From Rhabditoides inermis (Eukaryota; Nematoda; Chromadorea; Rhabditida; Rhabditidae), in contig CAWZYM010000302.1 in assembly GCA_963966185.1 (NCBI GenBank), positions 1-64,000 on the forward strand: a DNA stretch of 64,000 nucleotides. Reading direction: 5' to 3'. Below the pieces are notes generated by a model that worked only from the letters and a program-made list of their open reading frames with translations, searched no databases and had not been told where the DNA came from. This document shows, one piece after another, positions 20,749 through 33,154 of this stretch; positions within the stretch are counted from its first letter, which is position 1, and every line of letters starts with the position of its first letter. Made by a program: the position numbers and the translations under genes.

Positions 20749-21586
20749 TACCTGAAACAAATGAACATAGAACATTCAATTAATTAACTTGACTGACCGG
20801 AAAATGAGCGAAACAAACTAGCGATATCGCAGAAAAAGCGGTTCATTTTGACAGGAAGAGACAGAGATAGCGCAAATAGGGTACAGACACACTCAGTGAG
20901 TGTGTCTGCAACGATTAACGGACGCAAAATTAAAGAAAACACGATGCGCGAAGAATTATGATCGGAAAATGAGCGAAACAAACTAGCGATATCGCAGAAA
21001 AAGCGGTTCATTTTGACAGGAAGAGACAGAGATTGCGCAAATAGGGTACAGACACACTCAGTGAGTGTGTCTGCAACGATTAACGGAAAGAAAAACAAAG
21101 AAAACACGATGCGCGAAGAATTATGATTTCAAAATGACCGAGATGCGCGCGCGATATCGCAGAAAAAGCGGTTCATTTCGACTGGAAGAGAAAGCGATGG
21201 CGCAAATAGGGTACAATTACACTCAGTGAGTATGTCTTCATCGATTAACGGACGAAAAAATGAAAAAAAATAGTATGCGTGAAGAAAGGTAATGGGAAAA
21301 TGACCGAGGTAAATGCGCGAAAATTCAGAAAAAGCTGTTCATTTCGACGAGAAACGAGAAACAAGGCACAACTTGGGTATAGACACACTCACTAAGTATA
21401 TGCGCATCCAACAACGGACGAAAATTTAGTAATTATATTATAAAAACAACATTTTTATTGAATATACTATAAAAACATAAGTCTACGAGTTTTCCCGCCG
21501 AAATTTAAATTCAAACAAATTCAAATCCCTGACTGTCAATTGACTCCGCCCACTCTCACTTCCACACCGCTTTCGACTCGCCGTGG
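20134..21586 (-). repeat. Right arm of the large inverted duplication
   Basis: About 1453 bp, reverse complement of the left arm without its 720 bp insertion. It abuts the truncated LTR at 21587. It holds the upstream repeats and first exons of the complete cargo gene. Confidence 0.9.
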
Positions 21587-21721
21587 GTCGCGACATTCCC
21601 CCCTCACCAATAGGAAATGTGCATATCGGTTTTCGATAACGGTTAGGCATGACATATGATCATTGCTGGTGTGATAGCGTAGTATGATAGTGTATATGTA
21701 CGTTGGAGCGTCGGCACGACA
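21587..21721 (-). repeat. Truncated 5' LTR of the Pao element (135 bp)
   Basis: Direct repeat of 13884-14018. It keeps the outer TGTCGTGCC end and target duplication but is cut internally, where the inverted arm begins. Confidence 0.85.
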
Positions 21722-22045
21722 CTCAACGTAATGCAACAAAAGCTCATGCATTTTATCAATCGAAATAGTAAACAAACCTGCTCTTTCTGCAATAAAAACT
21801 AATGCGAGCAAATGTTGTATGTCGGGAAATTGATTTCGGTATCCGATCGATTATAGAGAAAGTGAAAGTGTGATAAGAAAGAGATGGTGAACAACCCAGT
21901 TTCGGCTCCTACCACCTATATATAACTTGTTGAACTATTGGAGCAGGTTTGTGTACTATTTCGATTGATAAAATGCATGAGCTTTTGTTGCATTACGTTG
22001 AGTAACACAAACTCTTCTCTTACGGAAGTCCTTTTAAAAGATAAT
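21722..22045. mobile_element. Right part of the foldback MITE split by the Pao element
   Basis: 21722-21782 pairs with 21941-22002 as inverted arms. The right arm continues to 22045 and this extension is the inverse of 13240-13287. Joining the two pieces across the CTCAA duplication gives a roughly 370 bp element with ~110 bp arms. Confidence 0.8.
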
Positions 22046-23203
22046 GAATGTACTTTTATTGGATTTCATATAAATCTATCTACATTAACATGAACCACAA
22101 AACATTTTTTAAAAGAAATCCAACAGTTCACCCACCTTGTTGAGTCCAAAATTGTATAAAATTTGCAAAAAAGAGTTTAGGTAATGCTGATGGGAAAATT
22201 TACAATTCCAATGTCATTTCTATGTAAAACCATATATTACAAAAAGTTTGCCGGCAGCCGGAACCGAACTCGAGCCATGTGTCTCAACGGGCGCAATCGC
22301 TAACCACAACACTACTGTGCGCACGGCAAAGCGCGCGATCTAAACGATATCAGTGCAATCCACAGGCAGTGCGGATTGTGCATCTCCTGTCTGCTGGGGG
22401 CAGCCGGTGCGCGCCACCCCCCCCCCCCCCCCCTAGAAAACGTTCCGTACACGGGGGATTGCCTGCCCCTCAGGGGGCGCGCGCGCGTATCTCGCTTCCT
22501 ACAACAGCTAGCGTTACCAAAATCGAAACTTAACCATTTTCTAACATCCTGATAACATCTATCAGCATCACATTGTTCTCGTAAAGATTCTAAGAAACCT
22601 TTCGTTCAATCGCCTTTTGCCGATTCTAGCGCGCGACTAGGGTTAACACAAACCAACCAGCGCTGCCGCGCTGGTTGTAATGTCTCTTCGGAACAGCTTG
22701 GTTCCGGAGAGTCTTACTGCGCCCTCTACTTCTTTCACTCTACCTCATTCCGCCGCGCCCGGTGCACGACTCATATCATACCTCATGTACAAACTATTAT
22801 ATGTGATAAACGATGTTTACCAAGTACTTTTTTATGTGATTGCGGTTCGAGGCCAGACACCCAACTTCCTTTCTTGCTAGGTTCCTTTGACAAATTGAAA
22901 GCGATCGATAACTGAAGGATCATTTTTAAAGTGAAGAGTTTCAGATATAATGAGTAAACAACGTGTTTATGCAGTATTTCTGTTATGTACAGTGTGATCA
23001 CAATTCAACGGGGGTGATGTTGATAATCTAGGGATATTAAGAGTATAACGCAACCGGTATGCAATGCAAAGGAAGAGTAGGTGAGATGGGAATAGATTAG
23101 GGGAATTATTTCGCAATACTCAAGTGACATGTGTGTAAGGCTTTAAGTGCTGGATTCTAAAGAGGATCTGAGTGATCAGCCGATCAGCTGATAAAGGTGT
23201 TGA
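22046..23203. other. Intergenic stretch with tRNA-like fragment and poly-C run
   Basis: No coding exon was found. It contains a tRNA-like piece (22250-22327, minus strand), an uninterrupted run of about 17 C near 22417-22433, and the 3' flank of the Gln/Pro-rich gene. Confidence 0.5.
22250..22327 (-). other. tRNA-like sequence (possible SINE head)
   Basis: On the minus strand GTTGTGGTTAGCGATTGCG resembles box A and GAGTTCGGTTCC box B, with GCCG/CGGC-like ends. The anticodon region is not convincing and the B box deviates, so a tRNA-derived repeat or degenerate tRNA is more likely than a functional gene. Confidence 0.4.
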
Positions 23204-24984
23204 TCAGTGCATGGGATGGGGGTCGTCGATCTGGAAGAAGGGGTGGGCTCGCGGGTCGATGACGTCATCGTCGTCGTGGAGGGAGAAGTCCATGGCCTCT
23301 GGATGGTCGTCCGACGAAACCGCAGCCGAGTCATCCACGAACGACGGCTGAAGCGGAAAGATGTCGAGTTAAAATAATTCGTTAGATTTGAGTTTCCTTT
23401 GAATTTGTTCCTTTTTTTTCTTTTTATCCGTTTTACCTTCTCCTTCCTGACTGGGAGGAACTCGTGTTTGTCCTCCTGGCTGGCAGGCGCCGGAAGAGGG
23501 GCAGGGTCACGGGGCACCTACAAGGGGACCATTATCTCTCCCCCCTCTCCCTCCCCCCTCTCTCTCTCTCTCTCCCTACCGCCGCGGGAGTCTCTACAGC
23601 CATCATCGGTTGTTCCTTCAGCCACGCGCGCGGAAGCTGACCCATCTGAAAATGATTCTACTTCGTTTGGCACAGACATGAGAAAGTCCTAAAATAGTCT
23701 GACAACACAACTCTAAACATTTGCAATACATTTTTTTTTGATATTGCATGTGCTCGCGCTTGTTCGTAGCATGAGTGATCTGATCATCTCATTGACAGTC
23801 TCCTCACGTTGTTTCCCTGATGGATGTTCTCGTCGACCTCCTTGTGTACGGGCTCCTCGTCCGTGATCACATCAGTAGGGATGTTGAACTGCTCCTACAA
23901 CATATCGATTGATCGATTGATTATCGATTACTTTGATTTTGATAGATTATCGATTACCTTGATTTCGAATCCGTCGATGCCGTCGTTTCTCTCGCGGCTG
24001 TCCACGTCAGCTGTTCCCTCCACAACAGATGGACGGAACGGGGTCTCCACCTGCAAACAATTTCATCACTGCCGGGAAGTTGATCAGTTGTTAAGAATAA
24101 AGTTCTTTTCATGAAGTCATTTTTTGAGGATACGGGTTGAGATGGCTAGTATCTTACAATTGATATAACTATAGTGAATCGTATCGGATGAGTGAAGTGT
24201 ATAAGATTCCTAGGAGTGATGTGTATTAGAGTCGTGTACGAACCTACGAACATGAAAGCACGCACCTGCCATGTCTTGGGATGGGGTCGGTTGTTCCATG
24301 TCTGCTCCCATGTGGCATCCTCGGCGGAAGTGGCGGGGGCAGAAGACTCCTGCTGGTGGTACCACGGAAGCACCTGCAATGTTCTCAGTCACTGCGAAAA
24401 AATCTATAATCACTTTCTATAATCATAACTGCCACTGAGTTGGTTCGGCCATAGTTGTATTCCTCTCACCTTGTGCTCGGGCGCGTTTGCCTGGATGAAC
24501 TCGTTGGTCTGCACCGGATCCGGCTGCTGCTGATGCGAGGCGGCGATCGAGTTGCCGAAGATCTGAAAGAGAAATTCATAGTAACCTACTCTACACAGAT
24601 TTCCCGTTTTTTTCCACGCTCACCTGTCCCAGCTGCTGTCCAAGCTGTTGTTGAGCGGTCTGCTGCGGCATCTCAGCTCCCATCATCTGAGGACCCATCT
24701 GAGGACCCATCTGAGGACCCATCTGAGGACCCATCTGGGGACCCATCTGGGGCCACTGCGGCTGGAATCCGAACGACGGCTGGAAAATGGTTAATCACAG
24801 TCTTGAAACAAAATATTGTGTTTTCAAATTCAACGTGATTGATGTTTGTAGTTAGTCTCTGAATATGATGCTCACCTGCTGGTTGAAGAATCCCTGAGGG
24901 GGTCCAGGCTGGGGAGGGGCAACCGGGAAGGCATCCTGCTGCCACTGAGGGGGCATCGGCTGAAAAGACAAGCAATCTCTCTTT

Positions 24985-25019
<35 letters not shown>

Positions 25020-26723
25020 ACCTGAGGTCCCCAGAACTGCTGGGCAGGCATGGGCGGCTGCTGCATCATCTGCTGCTGGAAGGCTTGCTGCAAGATTCAC
25101 ATGTTTTATACAACTATTAAATAACTAGTATTATCTCCTAGAATCAGTTTGTCATCGTTGACACCTGCTGTATTCATGAATGCTACCTGCTGAGCGGCTC
25201 CGAGTATGTTGTGTAGCACCTTGTCCGCGTCCTGTCCATACAACTCGGTCACAATACGGGCCGGCTTAGACTGGTCCTGAATCAGCCGGGGTGTGAAGGT
25301 GGATGCATGCAGTTATTTGTCATGTTTTTAACTGTAGTCATGTCAAACGAGAGCATTTCATAACTTTGATTGAAGCTGGGGGGAAAAGGGGTACCAAGAG
25401 CATGATGCCAACCTGATCGAAGTGATGGGTGACCCTGACCGCCGGTCTCTCCTCCTCCTCGCTCGCATCGTTCTGGGGGGAGAAGACGGACGGCTCGAAC
25501 TCGGCGCCCCACGGCTTGTCTCCTCTGCAATCAGCAACTGATAACTGATCAGCTGATCAACTGAAATTATTAGGCAAAACTGATGAGTTACGGGCGCGTT
25601 AGTGGGGTGAACTGAACGCCACAAACACTCGCACGCAATCAACCCTTTATTCAAATAGAAGTGTGTATACAATATGAGTGATATTATTATATAATATATT
25701 TACCCGCGGTTCGGCTGCGGTCCGACAATGTCGTTGCCATAGGGGTGGCGGTCGTTGTTCCACTCAGCGAACTGACAATCAATCGATAAATCAGTGAGAA
25801 AAATCGATAAATACCTGGTTCTGCTGCTGCGGGAAACGGTTCATCATCGGCTGAGGATGGCTGGAAAGTTGTAGTATTTCATCAGTTTGCTTACATTAAT
25901 CTAATTTCCAATCTACAGTATCCCTCTCGATCTACCGTACTCACAACTCATCGAAGTCGGGCTGCTGCTGCTGGTGATGGTCCCACGGTCCAAAGGCAGA
26001 CGGCATATGCGTCTCTCCGAAACCGTCGTCGATAGCGCGTTGGAACTGGAATAGAATACTGTACTTTGACAACTACCGTATACTATTCAAGCTTTGGTAT
26101 AGGTATACTATTCAATGTACCGTACCCCGACTCGCTCCTCCTCCTCAGAGTTTTGCTTTTCATCGCTGTCCGGTCCAGAGAGGGCGATCACTCGAACCTG
26201 AAGATAACTCATTCATTGATCTACAATACTTGCTGATGACTTGATCTACCCTCTTATCTACCCTCTCATCTACCCTCTGATCTACTCTCTGATCTACTCT
26301 CTGCCTTACCTGCATGGGCTGTCCGTCGTTCATTGCCTGCATGGCTGCCTGTTCGCGGATGCGTCCGAGGATGGCGCGGAGGAACGCGAAGCGGATGTCG
26401 TCGGCCTGCCAAGAGGAGACATCAGTGCTTGCGAGTATAGATAAGGTCAGACTCGATTAAACGCCGCTTTATGATTCAAAAAAACACTTTCTGAGAATCT
26501 TTCTGGGGATCTTTCTTAGGGTGCGCGATTTTGAGATTTTTCTGAGGGTTCCAGCAAAAATTTAGTGTGACTTCTACTTGGCTGACTCACAGTGACCTCC
26601 TTGCTCTCCTCTTTCTTCTCCTGGCTGGTCTGAGCGGCCTGGATAGGCTGCACCTGGATGGGCTTGATCGCGGAGTCGGTGTCAGAAGGCTCGTCGTCGC
26701 TGTTCATCCTAGAAGGAGAGAGA

Positions 26724-26771
<48 letters not shown>

Positions 26772-26825
26772 AGTGAGAGAGATAGAGATAGAGAGAGAGA
26801 GAGACAGAGAGAGACAGAGAGAGAC

Positions 26826-26869
<44 letters not shown>

Positions 26870-27020
26870 GCACACTCTCTGGCGGAATGCGAATCGGTCT
26901 CCGACGCCCCACTGGTCTCCGTTCTGCTCTTGCTGGAGAGCCTGTGAGAACCAACGCTGGCGGAGCTCCGCCCTGCAATATCGATTTATTGATTTTAGTG
27001 AGATAGTGAGAAATGAAAAG

Positions 27021-27080
<60 letters not shown>

Positions 27081-30000
27081 GACTGACCACTTGAGTCTGA
27101 GGAAAGCCTCGTCTCTCTGTCTGTGGTAGGCGACCTCGGAGATGGTGATAGCGAGCAGAATCACCAGGAACACGCACGTCAGAATGCCTGAACAAATGAG
27201 AGTACTCTGGTTTTTGAAAGTCAAAAACTGTTTTCCAGTGTGTGCGTGATATTCGCCGAACGTGTGTCACTCGACTGACCGAATATGCCTCCTCCGCAGG
27301 GAGCGAACTTCCTCCTGTACATGGGAACAGCGACGATGGGAGCTGGTGGAAGGGGAGAGGGCGCCGGAGACTCCGGCATAGGAATCTAAATGCACAACCT
27401 CACTTATACTTACATTCAAAATATTATTTGTTGTTGCTTCTAACTTCTAACACTTCCAATATTTCGTTTGTTTATGAAAAGTATATGTACTGAGACGTAC
27501 CTTCTCATCGGCTGCCTTTGCCGCCTTCTCCTTTTCATCCAACCCCACTGTGAACACCTTCATTCTGGGTTGAGCTACCTGAAATGATGACGTGAACAAA
27601 CGAAATATTCAAGCAAAACATCAAACATGAAATCACGCAATCGGGGCGCAATCAAACATCGTTCTCTTGAAGGGAGGTCGGGAAGAAAGAGGGAGCGCAA
27701 TTACATTACAACCCTCTGTCTCCCGTTCCACTCTCAGACCCTTTTATAGCTATGTCGTGTGATCAGAAGGGACTCCGAAAAATCAACGCCTGCCATCCAT
27801 CAACAAATATTCACTTTACTTTACTGGTTACTGGTTGTTAACAAGATTTCCAAGTGAGATAGGAGGTGTTCATAGAATACATAGATCGCCACTAACGGGA
27901 CAGTGACCAGTTGGGAAAGGGTAGGTATACACAGGGATGCAGAGATACAGTACACAAACAAAACAACAGTTGAGGTGGAGTGTCCGCTTCCGGATCGCTA
28001 TCACTGACCGGTCCTCGAGTACGGTGTTTCCTAGTGTACAAGTGAGTGTGGTGTGTGTTCGCGTGCGCACTACGACACACGACGATACCATCAGACGAGC
28101 CCAACGAGGAAAACAAGCGAATTATCCGTGAGATACGATCGTCTGAGCTGTGAGACGGGTCGTTTTAGAGTTGCACAGTGAATTTCTGGGAAGTCCTTTG
28201 TGAGGAAAAAACACAAGACACAGTCCAGAGAATCACAAGTCTACGTCCAGAGACTGAGTATCCGATAAGAACCATCCCGGATCCGGCCCAACCTATCACA
28301 TCACCCTGAGGGCATATCCAGAGAAGAGGGGGGGAGGGGGAAGACCGGTCCATGACAGCACACCCCTCACAACAATCAACACAAAAAAACGGGCCACCGA
28401 TCGGTCAGTTGTTTGCTCTTGCCCGTCTGCGCACTCCTCTTATCACACACTCTCTGCGCCTGGGTATCGCGCTTTGTGCGGGGAAATCGCTGGGTGTCTC
28501 CAAAATGGACGAAAACAACGGAGGAGGAATGAGAGCACAGCGGGAGAGTGAAACGAGAGCTGGATTTCTAGGATTACTGACTGTGAGGCACTGGCGATAA
28601 GTGCAGGTGAGGGTAACTACAATCGAAAAATATTAAAAAAGGGATTTAGTAAAATTCGAATGACTTGTTTGAGTTTGATACAGAACAACAGAACGATTAC
28701 AATATGAATAGATATGAATAGATGAAAGTTTTGCACAGAGATGACCGGTGAAAAATCGCATTGACAACGAAGGGAGTAGAGAGAGGGAGAGGGAGAGGGA
28801 GAGGGAGAGGGAGAGGGAGAGGGAGAGGGAGAGGGAGAGGGAGAGGGAGAGGGAGAGGGAGAGGGAGAGGGAGAGGGAGAGGGAGAGGGAGAGGGAGAGG
28901 GAGAGGGAGAGGGAGAGGGAGAGGGAGAGGGAGAGGGAGAGGGAGAGGGAGAGGGAGAGGGAGAGGGAGAGGGGTGAGCGTCAAGGGGAGTGCGCGCATG
29001 TTTGATGGAAACCAGTCCGTCCGATTATGCACTCAAGCCTCCGAAACGGGTAGATCAAAAACAGTATCGATTGGTTTCATCAACCGTGTCCAGTATACCG
29101 TAACATGCGCGCGCGCAAGTTAATAACAAATAAGAATGTCACTTCTGGAGTGTGAATAGCAATTTCTTCAATTGCATGTTTTGAGGTCGTCTTGGAGAGT
29201 GGATGGAAAGGAGACTGTCAAAACACATTGGTGTTTGCCTTCTCCCTCTCTTGATGTCTCTCTCCCTCTCCTCTCTCTCTCTCTCACCCTTCCTCTCTCC
29301 CTCTCCCTCTCCTTCTCTCCCTCGCCTCTTTCTCCCTCGCCTCTCTCTTTCCTCACTATCTCCCCCCCCCCCCTCTCTCTCTCTCTCTCTCGCTGAGTAT
29401 CGGATGGTCAAGGAACGCACATCTGTGAATAGAAGAAACGCGATACGGCAACATGGAATCGGACAGGAAAACAGGCGACAATGCATGTGTTTGTTGGCTC
29501 GTGGTTCCAATTTGCAGGATCAACAAAAGAGGGAGGGAGGCGGAAAGAGGGAGGCAGTGTAAAACAGCATTCCCTGCATAACAATCCCACCGTCATAATC
29601 GCTCGATACATGGCGTATACGAAAGGAGAGACAATTACGGATACCGATGGCCCCGGAGTGGGCTCGAAAACCAACCACAATCACATGTTACATTGGGGAA
29701 ACCCGCGTGATTACGAGATTTCGAGTTCAGGTGGTTTGTCTCTCTTGGAGAATCGGAATTAGTCATCATAGCGGGAGAGAGAGAGAGAGAGATTGCCTAA
29801 ACTGTTACCACTCGTCACATGACAATGCATTCCGGTGCTCTGAAGTGATCAGAATCAAAGGGGCTACGGTGGCCCAGAAATAGGACAACCAAAACGCGTG
29901 TAAACGCGCGTTTTGTATCGCTAAAAAGGCTGGCGCGGCCGAAATGGTCCTGCAAAAATCATGCAATCATCATCATTGCGCAGACAATAGTGTGCAGTAA

Positions 30001-33000
30001 ATGGAACCAGATTGGCTGTGGGCGCGCGTGTAGTGGTGGGGTGACAATACCATTCGATCACACAACCATACACAATGGCATGACTGGAACAGTATCATGC
30101 ACCAGCACCAGTATAGGATAGGGGGTCGCAGGCCGGGCGGCGCTAAGCCTCGACACTCTGTCAGGCGTGAAGTGAAGAAGAGAGGAAGTCTTTGAAAGGG
30201 ATCGCGAAACGAGAGAGAGACGAGAACCAAGCAAGGCCGTATGACGTCGCGACCGTGACCAAGCTAGACACTACCATTGGATTACGGTACTTCAGAAATA
30301 TTGTACAGTATGACTAAAAATGGGTGATTCACGTAAGCCGGGCGAGCGGCGATTACACCGGGCCCCGTCATATCCCTCCTATTATCCCTCCATGCCTCGC
30401 TGAATCGTTTCCGATTGTTCGGAATTGTGTAACTGGTTCCACCTGCGGACACAAGTACTGTAGATTGTTTTAGAGTGGACAATGTGACTACATAAAACAA
30501 CCTTAATGGACGGGGAAAAGTGAGTTAGTGCATTCCTGACTTGATTACTGGAAAGTGAAAGAATCGCGAGAGATCCAAGGTCGCTAGTGATTCTTGTGAT
30601 ATTTGAGTACATCCCACACCCGTCTTATACAAACATATCCTACCGTATCTCGATACTCTAGTAAACACGACTACGGGACACACGTGAACAACCTGACTGC
30701 GGGAACTGACGGGAAAAAACAGCGAGAGTGGCGGGAAAGAGAGAGAAGGGAGAGATATTGTCACAACCAAAGATCTCGACACATAAAGGCAACACACGTA
30801 TCCTTTCAATACGTGAATGGGTATAGACGATTGGTCAGCCAAAAGAGGGTGGCCAACGATACAAAATCAAATATGCCTATGCCTCTGGGCTACAGTAGAC
30901 ATCAAATGACTGAATGTGATGGAAGCTGGGAATAGACAAGCACCGCTTCAGCTGACAAAAGGGTGTTCCCTCGGAGTGAGAGGGTGGCGAGAGAGTGTGC
31001 GATGGGCGGAGGGCGCAGGGTGGTGGGGGCGACAGGAGAGGACCGGAATCGTGTGTGAAGAGTGGGAGGGCAGGGAAGAGGGAAGAACCGGCACAGAACG
31101 GCTTGAACCACGGGAAAAACGGACAGGGGCTAAACAAGGTCATTTCGAGGACCAGAACGAGAGAGGGAGAGAGGGCAGAGGGAGAGAGAGAGAGGGGAGA
31201 GGGAGAGAGAGGTGAGAGAGAAAGAGAGTTCGGCACCAGAAAGAAGCGGTCAACAAGGTCGCGGCTGTTGTTATGCGAGTGTGTTCATTGCATTGCGCAA
31301 TTCGGCGAATCAAATCGACCTCGGTCGAAAAACGAGGGAAAAGGAGAGGAGTGACCTCTTGACATTGAATCCATACACAACTCTCAATTGCATACTGGTA
31401 TGCTCGAGTGTCGATGCAACTCACAACACTTTCTCTCTTCCTCAAACTCGATCATTCTCAAGGACTTCTCTCCTTCTTTCTCTCCTTCCGTTCTTACAAA
31501 CCCCTATACCGTCAATATTGACATAAACTTTCTCACTCTTGAAACGTAAGACGTTCAAGCGCTGTTTGTTTTCGAGATCGCAAGAAAAAACTGACAGAAA
31601 ACAATGAGTATACGATAGAAGATGAGTAGATCGGCAGAGATTTGATCAGGCGCCTTTATACTCGTGTTTTCCACTACATGTCGCGAGTTGCACTATTATT
31701 TATTATTATTATCGCACATCGAATTGCGATTTCCGAGAGATTGCGAGATAACTGCGACAAACATCTACACTCATTGTCACACACCTCCTACTACGAACAT
31801 GACAAAGTACAGTGATCAGACGGGAATCTCGCCAAATCCCCTCTCTTTTTCATAACAAATGAAATCGAGATCAACGGGAGATCGAAAAAAGTGCGGTGCG
31901 AGTGTTTGAGTTTCTAGTGGGAGGGAGAGAGGGAAGAGGGGGAGGGAAGAGTCTGGATCGCCGAATTGTCACCGGGATTTGACAGCGAGCCCCCACTCGA
32001 TCCGGCCTGTTTCTGACTCATTTCCTTTGTTTACACCTCCGATCCTAGGGGAAAACAAGAAATGACTGGCTGACATTGAGAGAGGAAGTAGGATGGCACA
32101 GAAGCTCACATGGAGTTCAGGTTCAGTACTGAGTGAGTAAGATACTTTAGATAACCACACATTGTCTGTAAGTATTCTTCATTATCCTCACAGGTTCTTA
32201 TCACTAAAATCAATAAAGTAGAGGGACTGCAAACAACGAGTTGAACTCCATTTCGAGGTGCTCTCACAAGTGTGGTGAATGAGCGTCGAACCGATCTGGT
32301 TTCCATAAATGCCCGCAACCATGTGATCGAATTAGACGTTCTAAGTAGATCAGGACATAATCGGCACGTGAACGCACGAATTCCTCAAACCAACAACGCC
32401 CTCTGCTTCAGATCAGAGACTGAACACCAAACACCTGATGCGAATTTCGAGGCGCCGACCTACGATTTTCCCTTCTCCTCTTCCTCGCTCAAATACCTCT
32501 TGTACAGGTGAAATGACGCGCGACGACCGACGCAAATTACCCGGTCAAGAATACGAGGCGGGGGTGGATACGGTACTCGAGTATAATATTAGTATCTTTG
32601 TACAACCTACAGTATACACACGTGGCCTTGGAGTGTTGACCGGGGCGAGGCGAATCCGCGTGGATCCTATTCACTTTCCCGCCGTTCCTATGGAATCGAA
32701 GAAAGGGGAGAGGATTGGAACCTAAACCCCCTTGAAAGACACCACTCGCCAGCACCTGTTCATGCCCATTCAATGGAAGGCGACTGGCGAAAGAGGATCC
32801 GTGATGCTAGCCTGGCGACCGCACGAGTGCTAATGCTAACGCGCGTTTTTCAAGATGTTCCACATACATACATACGCTTCAAGTTGTTCACATACTGGAC
32901 AGAAATCAGAGATATCTAATTGTTTCTTATTTGCACAAACTTCGTTCACCTCACGATCTTTTAATAACTTTGCAAAAACTATCCTGTTCTAAAAGCACCA

Positions 33001-33154
33001 CGTTCCACAACTTTTTTTTCATTATGCATTGAAATCCGAGAAAACAAATAAATTAACAAACCGGTGCGTATTTATAGGCGGGCAGCAACTTCATGGTCTC
33101 CTCTCGTATTCGCCGAATAGAATCGAGGACTGCCGGGTCCTTGGCATACGGCAT
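23204..33154 (-). CDS. Gln/Pro-rich single-pass membrane protein, unknown family
   Basis: Twenty-three phase-consistent exons, about 718 residues: 33154-33062, 27578-27501, 27385-27280, 27187-27088, 26972-26874, 26708-26591, 26405-26310, 26197-26126, 26045-25945, 25860-25815, 25771-25704, 25524-25413, 25276-25187, 25087-25022, 24959-24876, 24779-24624, 24562-24470, 24373-24266, 24050-23958, 23894-23808, 23645-23580, 23517-23437, 23347-23204. The N-terminus ([15 protein letters not shown]) is joined across a 5.5 kb intron to [12 protein letters not shown]; if that link is wrong, the protein could start at the Met of RMKVFTV. One membrane segment ([16 protein letters not shown]) lies near residues 93-110. 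The long remainder is acidic and rich in Gln and Pro, with five to six PQMG repeats around 24690-24750, and ends in [11 protein letters not shown]. Such a composition suggests a disordered, possibly scaffolding domain. No enzyme motif seen. Confidence 0.8.
26445..26572. mobile_element. Diverged copy of the GGTCAGACTC MITE
   Basis: Begins GGTCAGACTCGATTAAACGCC and matches the reverse complement of the right part of 1920-2102, with the same GATCTTTCTGAG-type inner repeats. Its other end is degraded. Located in an intron of the Gln/Pro-rich gene. Confidence 0.55.
26727..27077. repeat. (GA)n microsatellites in two adjacent introns
   Basis: Long GA runs with GACA interruptions at 26727-26868 and 27023-27077 fill most of the introns on both sides of exon 26972-26874. 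They generate spurious Ser/Leu or Glu/Arg open frames. Confidence 0.9.
27579..33061 (-). other. Long (5.5 kb) intron of the Gln/Pro-rich gene
   Basis: No convincing coding exon was found here. It holds the (GAGGGA)n array, a (CT)n tract (29238-29394) and purine-rich tracts (31156-31228). The assignment as a single intron rests on the fit of phase 0 at both ends and on the protein-like sequence of exon 33154-33062. Confidence 0.5.
28781..28973. repeat. (GAGGGA)n satellite of about 32 units
   Basis: Almost perfect hexanucleotide array of ~193 bp inside the long first intron of the Gln/Pro-rich gene. The G-rich strand is the + strand, which could form G-quadruplexes. Confidence 0.95.

Larger units (their letters stand above)
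13288..21721 (-). mobile_element. Pao/BEL retrotransposon with its 5' half replaced by an inverted gene segment
   Basis: The element is bounded by the 5 bp duplication CTCAA (13283-13287 and 21722-21726). On the minus strand it reads LTR (truncated, 21721-21587), a 4.8 kb inverted structure (21586-16749), the 3' half of pol (16752-14302), a polypurine tract GGGGGGAA just before 14018, and a full LTR (14018-13288). RNase H, integrase and the Pao C-terminal domain remain; gag, protease and nearly all of the reverse transcriptase are missing. Because the target duplications are intact at both outer ends, the replacement happened inside an already inserted copy or during its reverse transcription, not by a later insertion of unrelated DNA next to it. 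Confidence 0.85.

Noticed and set aside
16749..21586. Inverted arms as terminal inverted repeats of a DNA transposon or Polinton
   Set aside because: No transposase, integrase or polymerase between the arms, and the outer flanks are Pao sequence and a truncated LTR instead of a target duplication.
16749..21586. Simple assembly palindrome
   Set aside because: The arms differ by a clean 720 bp insertion with its own TTA duplication, and the flanking Pao target duplications are intact; it still deserves a long-read check.
28748..29032. Long open frames of alternating Glu/Arg, Gly/Arg or Leu/Pro residues
   Set aside because: They are translations of the (GAGGGA)n array in all frames; no splice context or non-repeat protein sequence.
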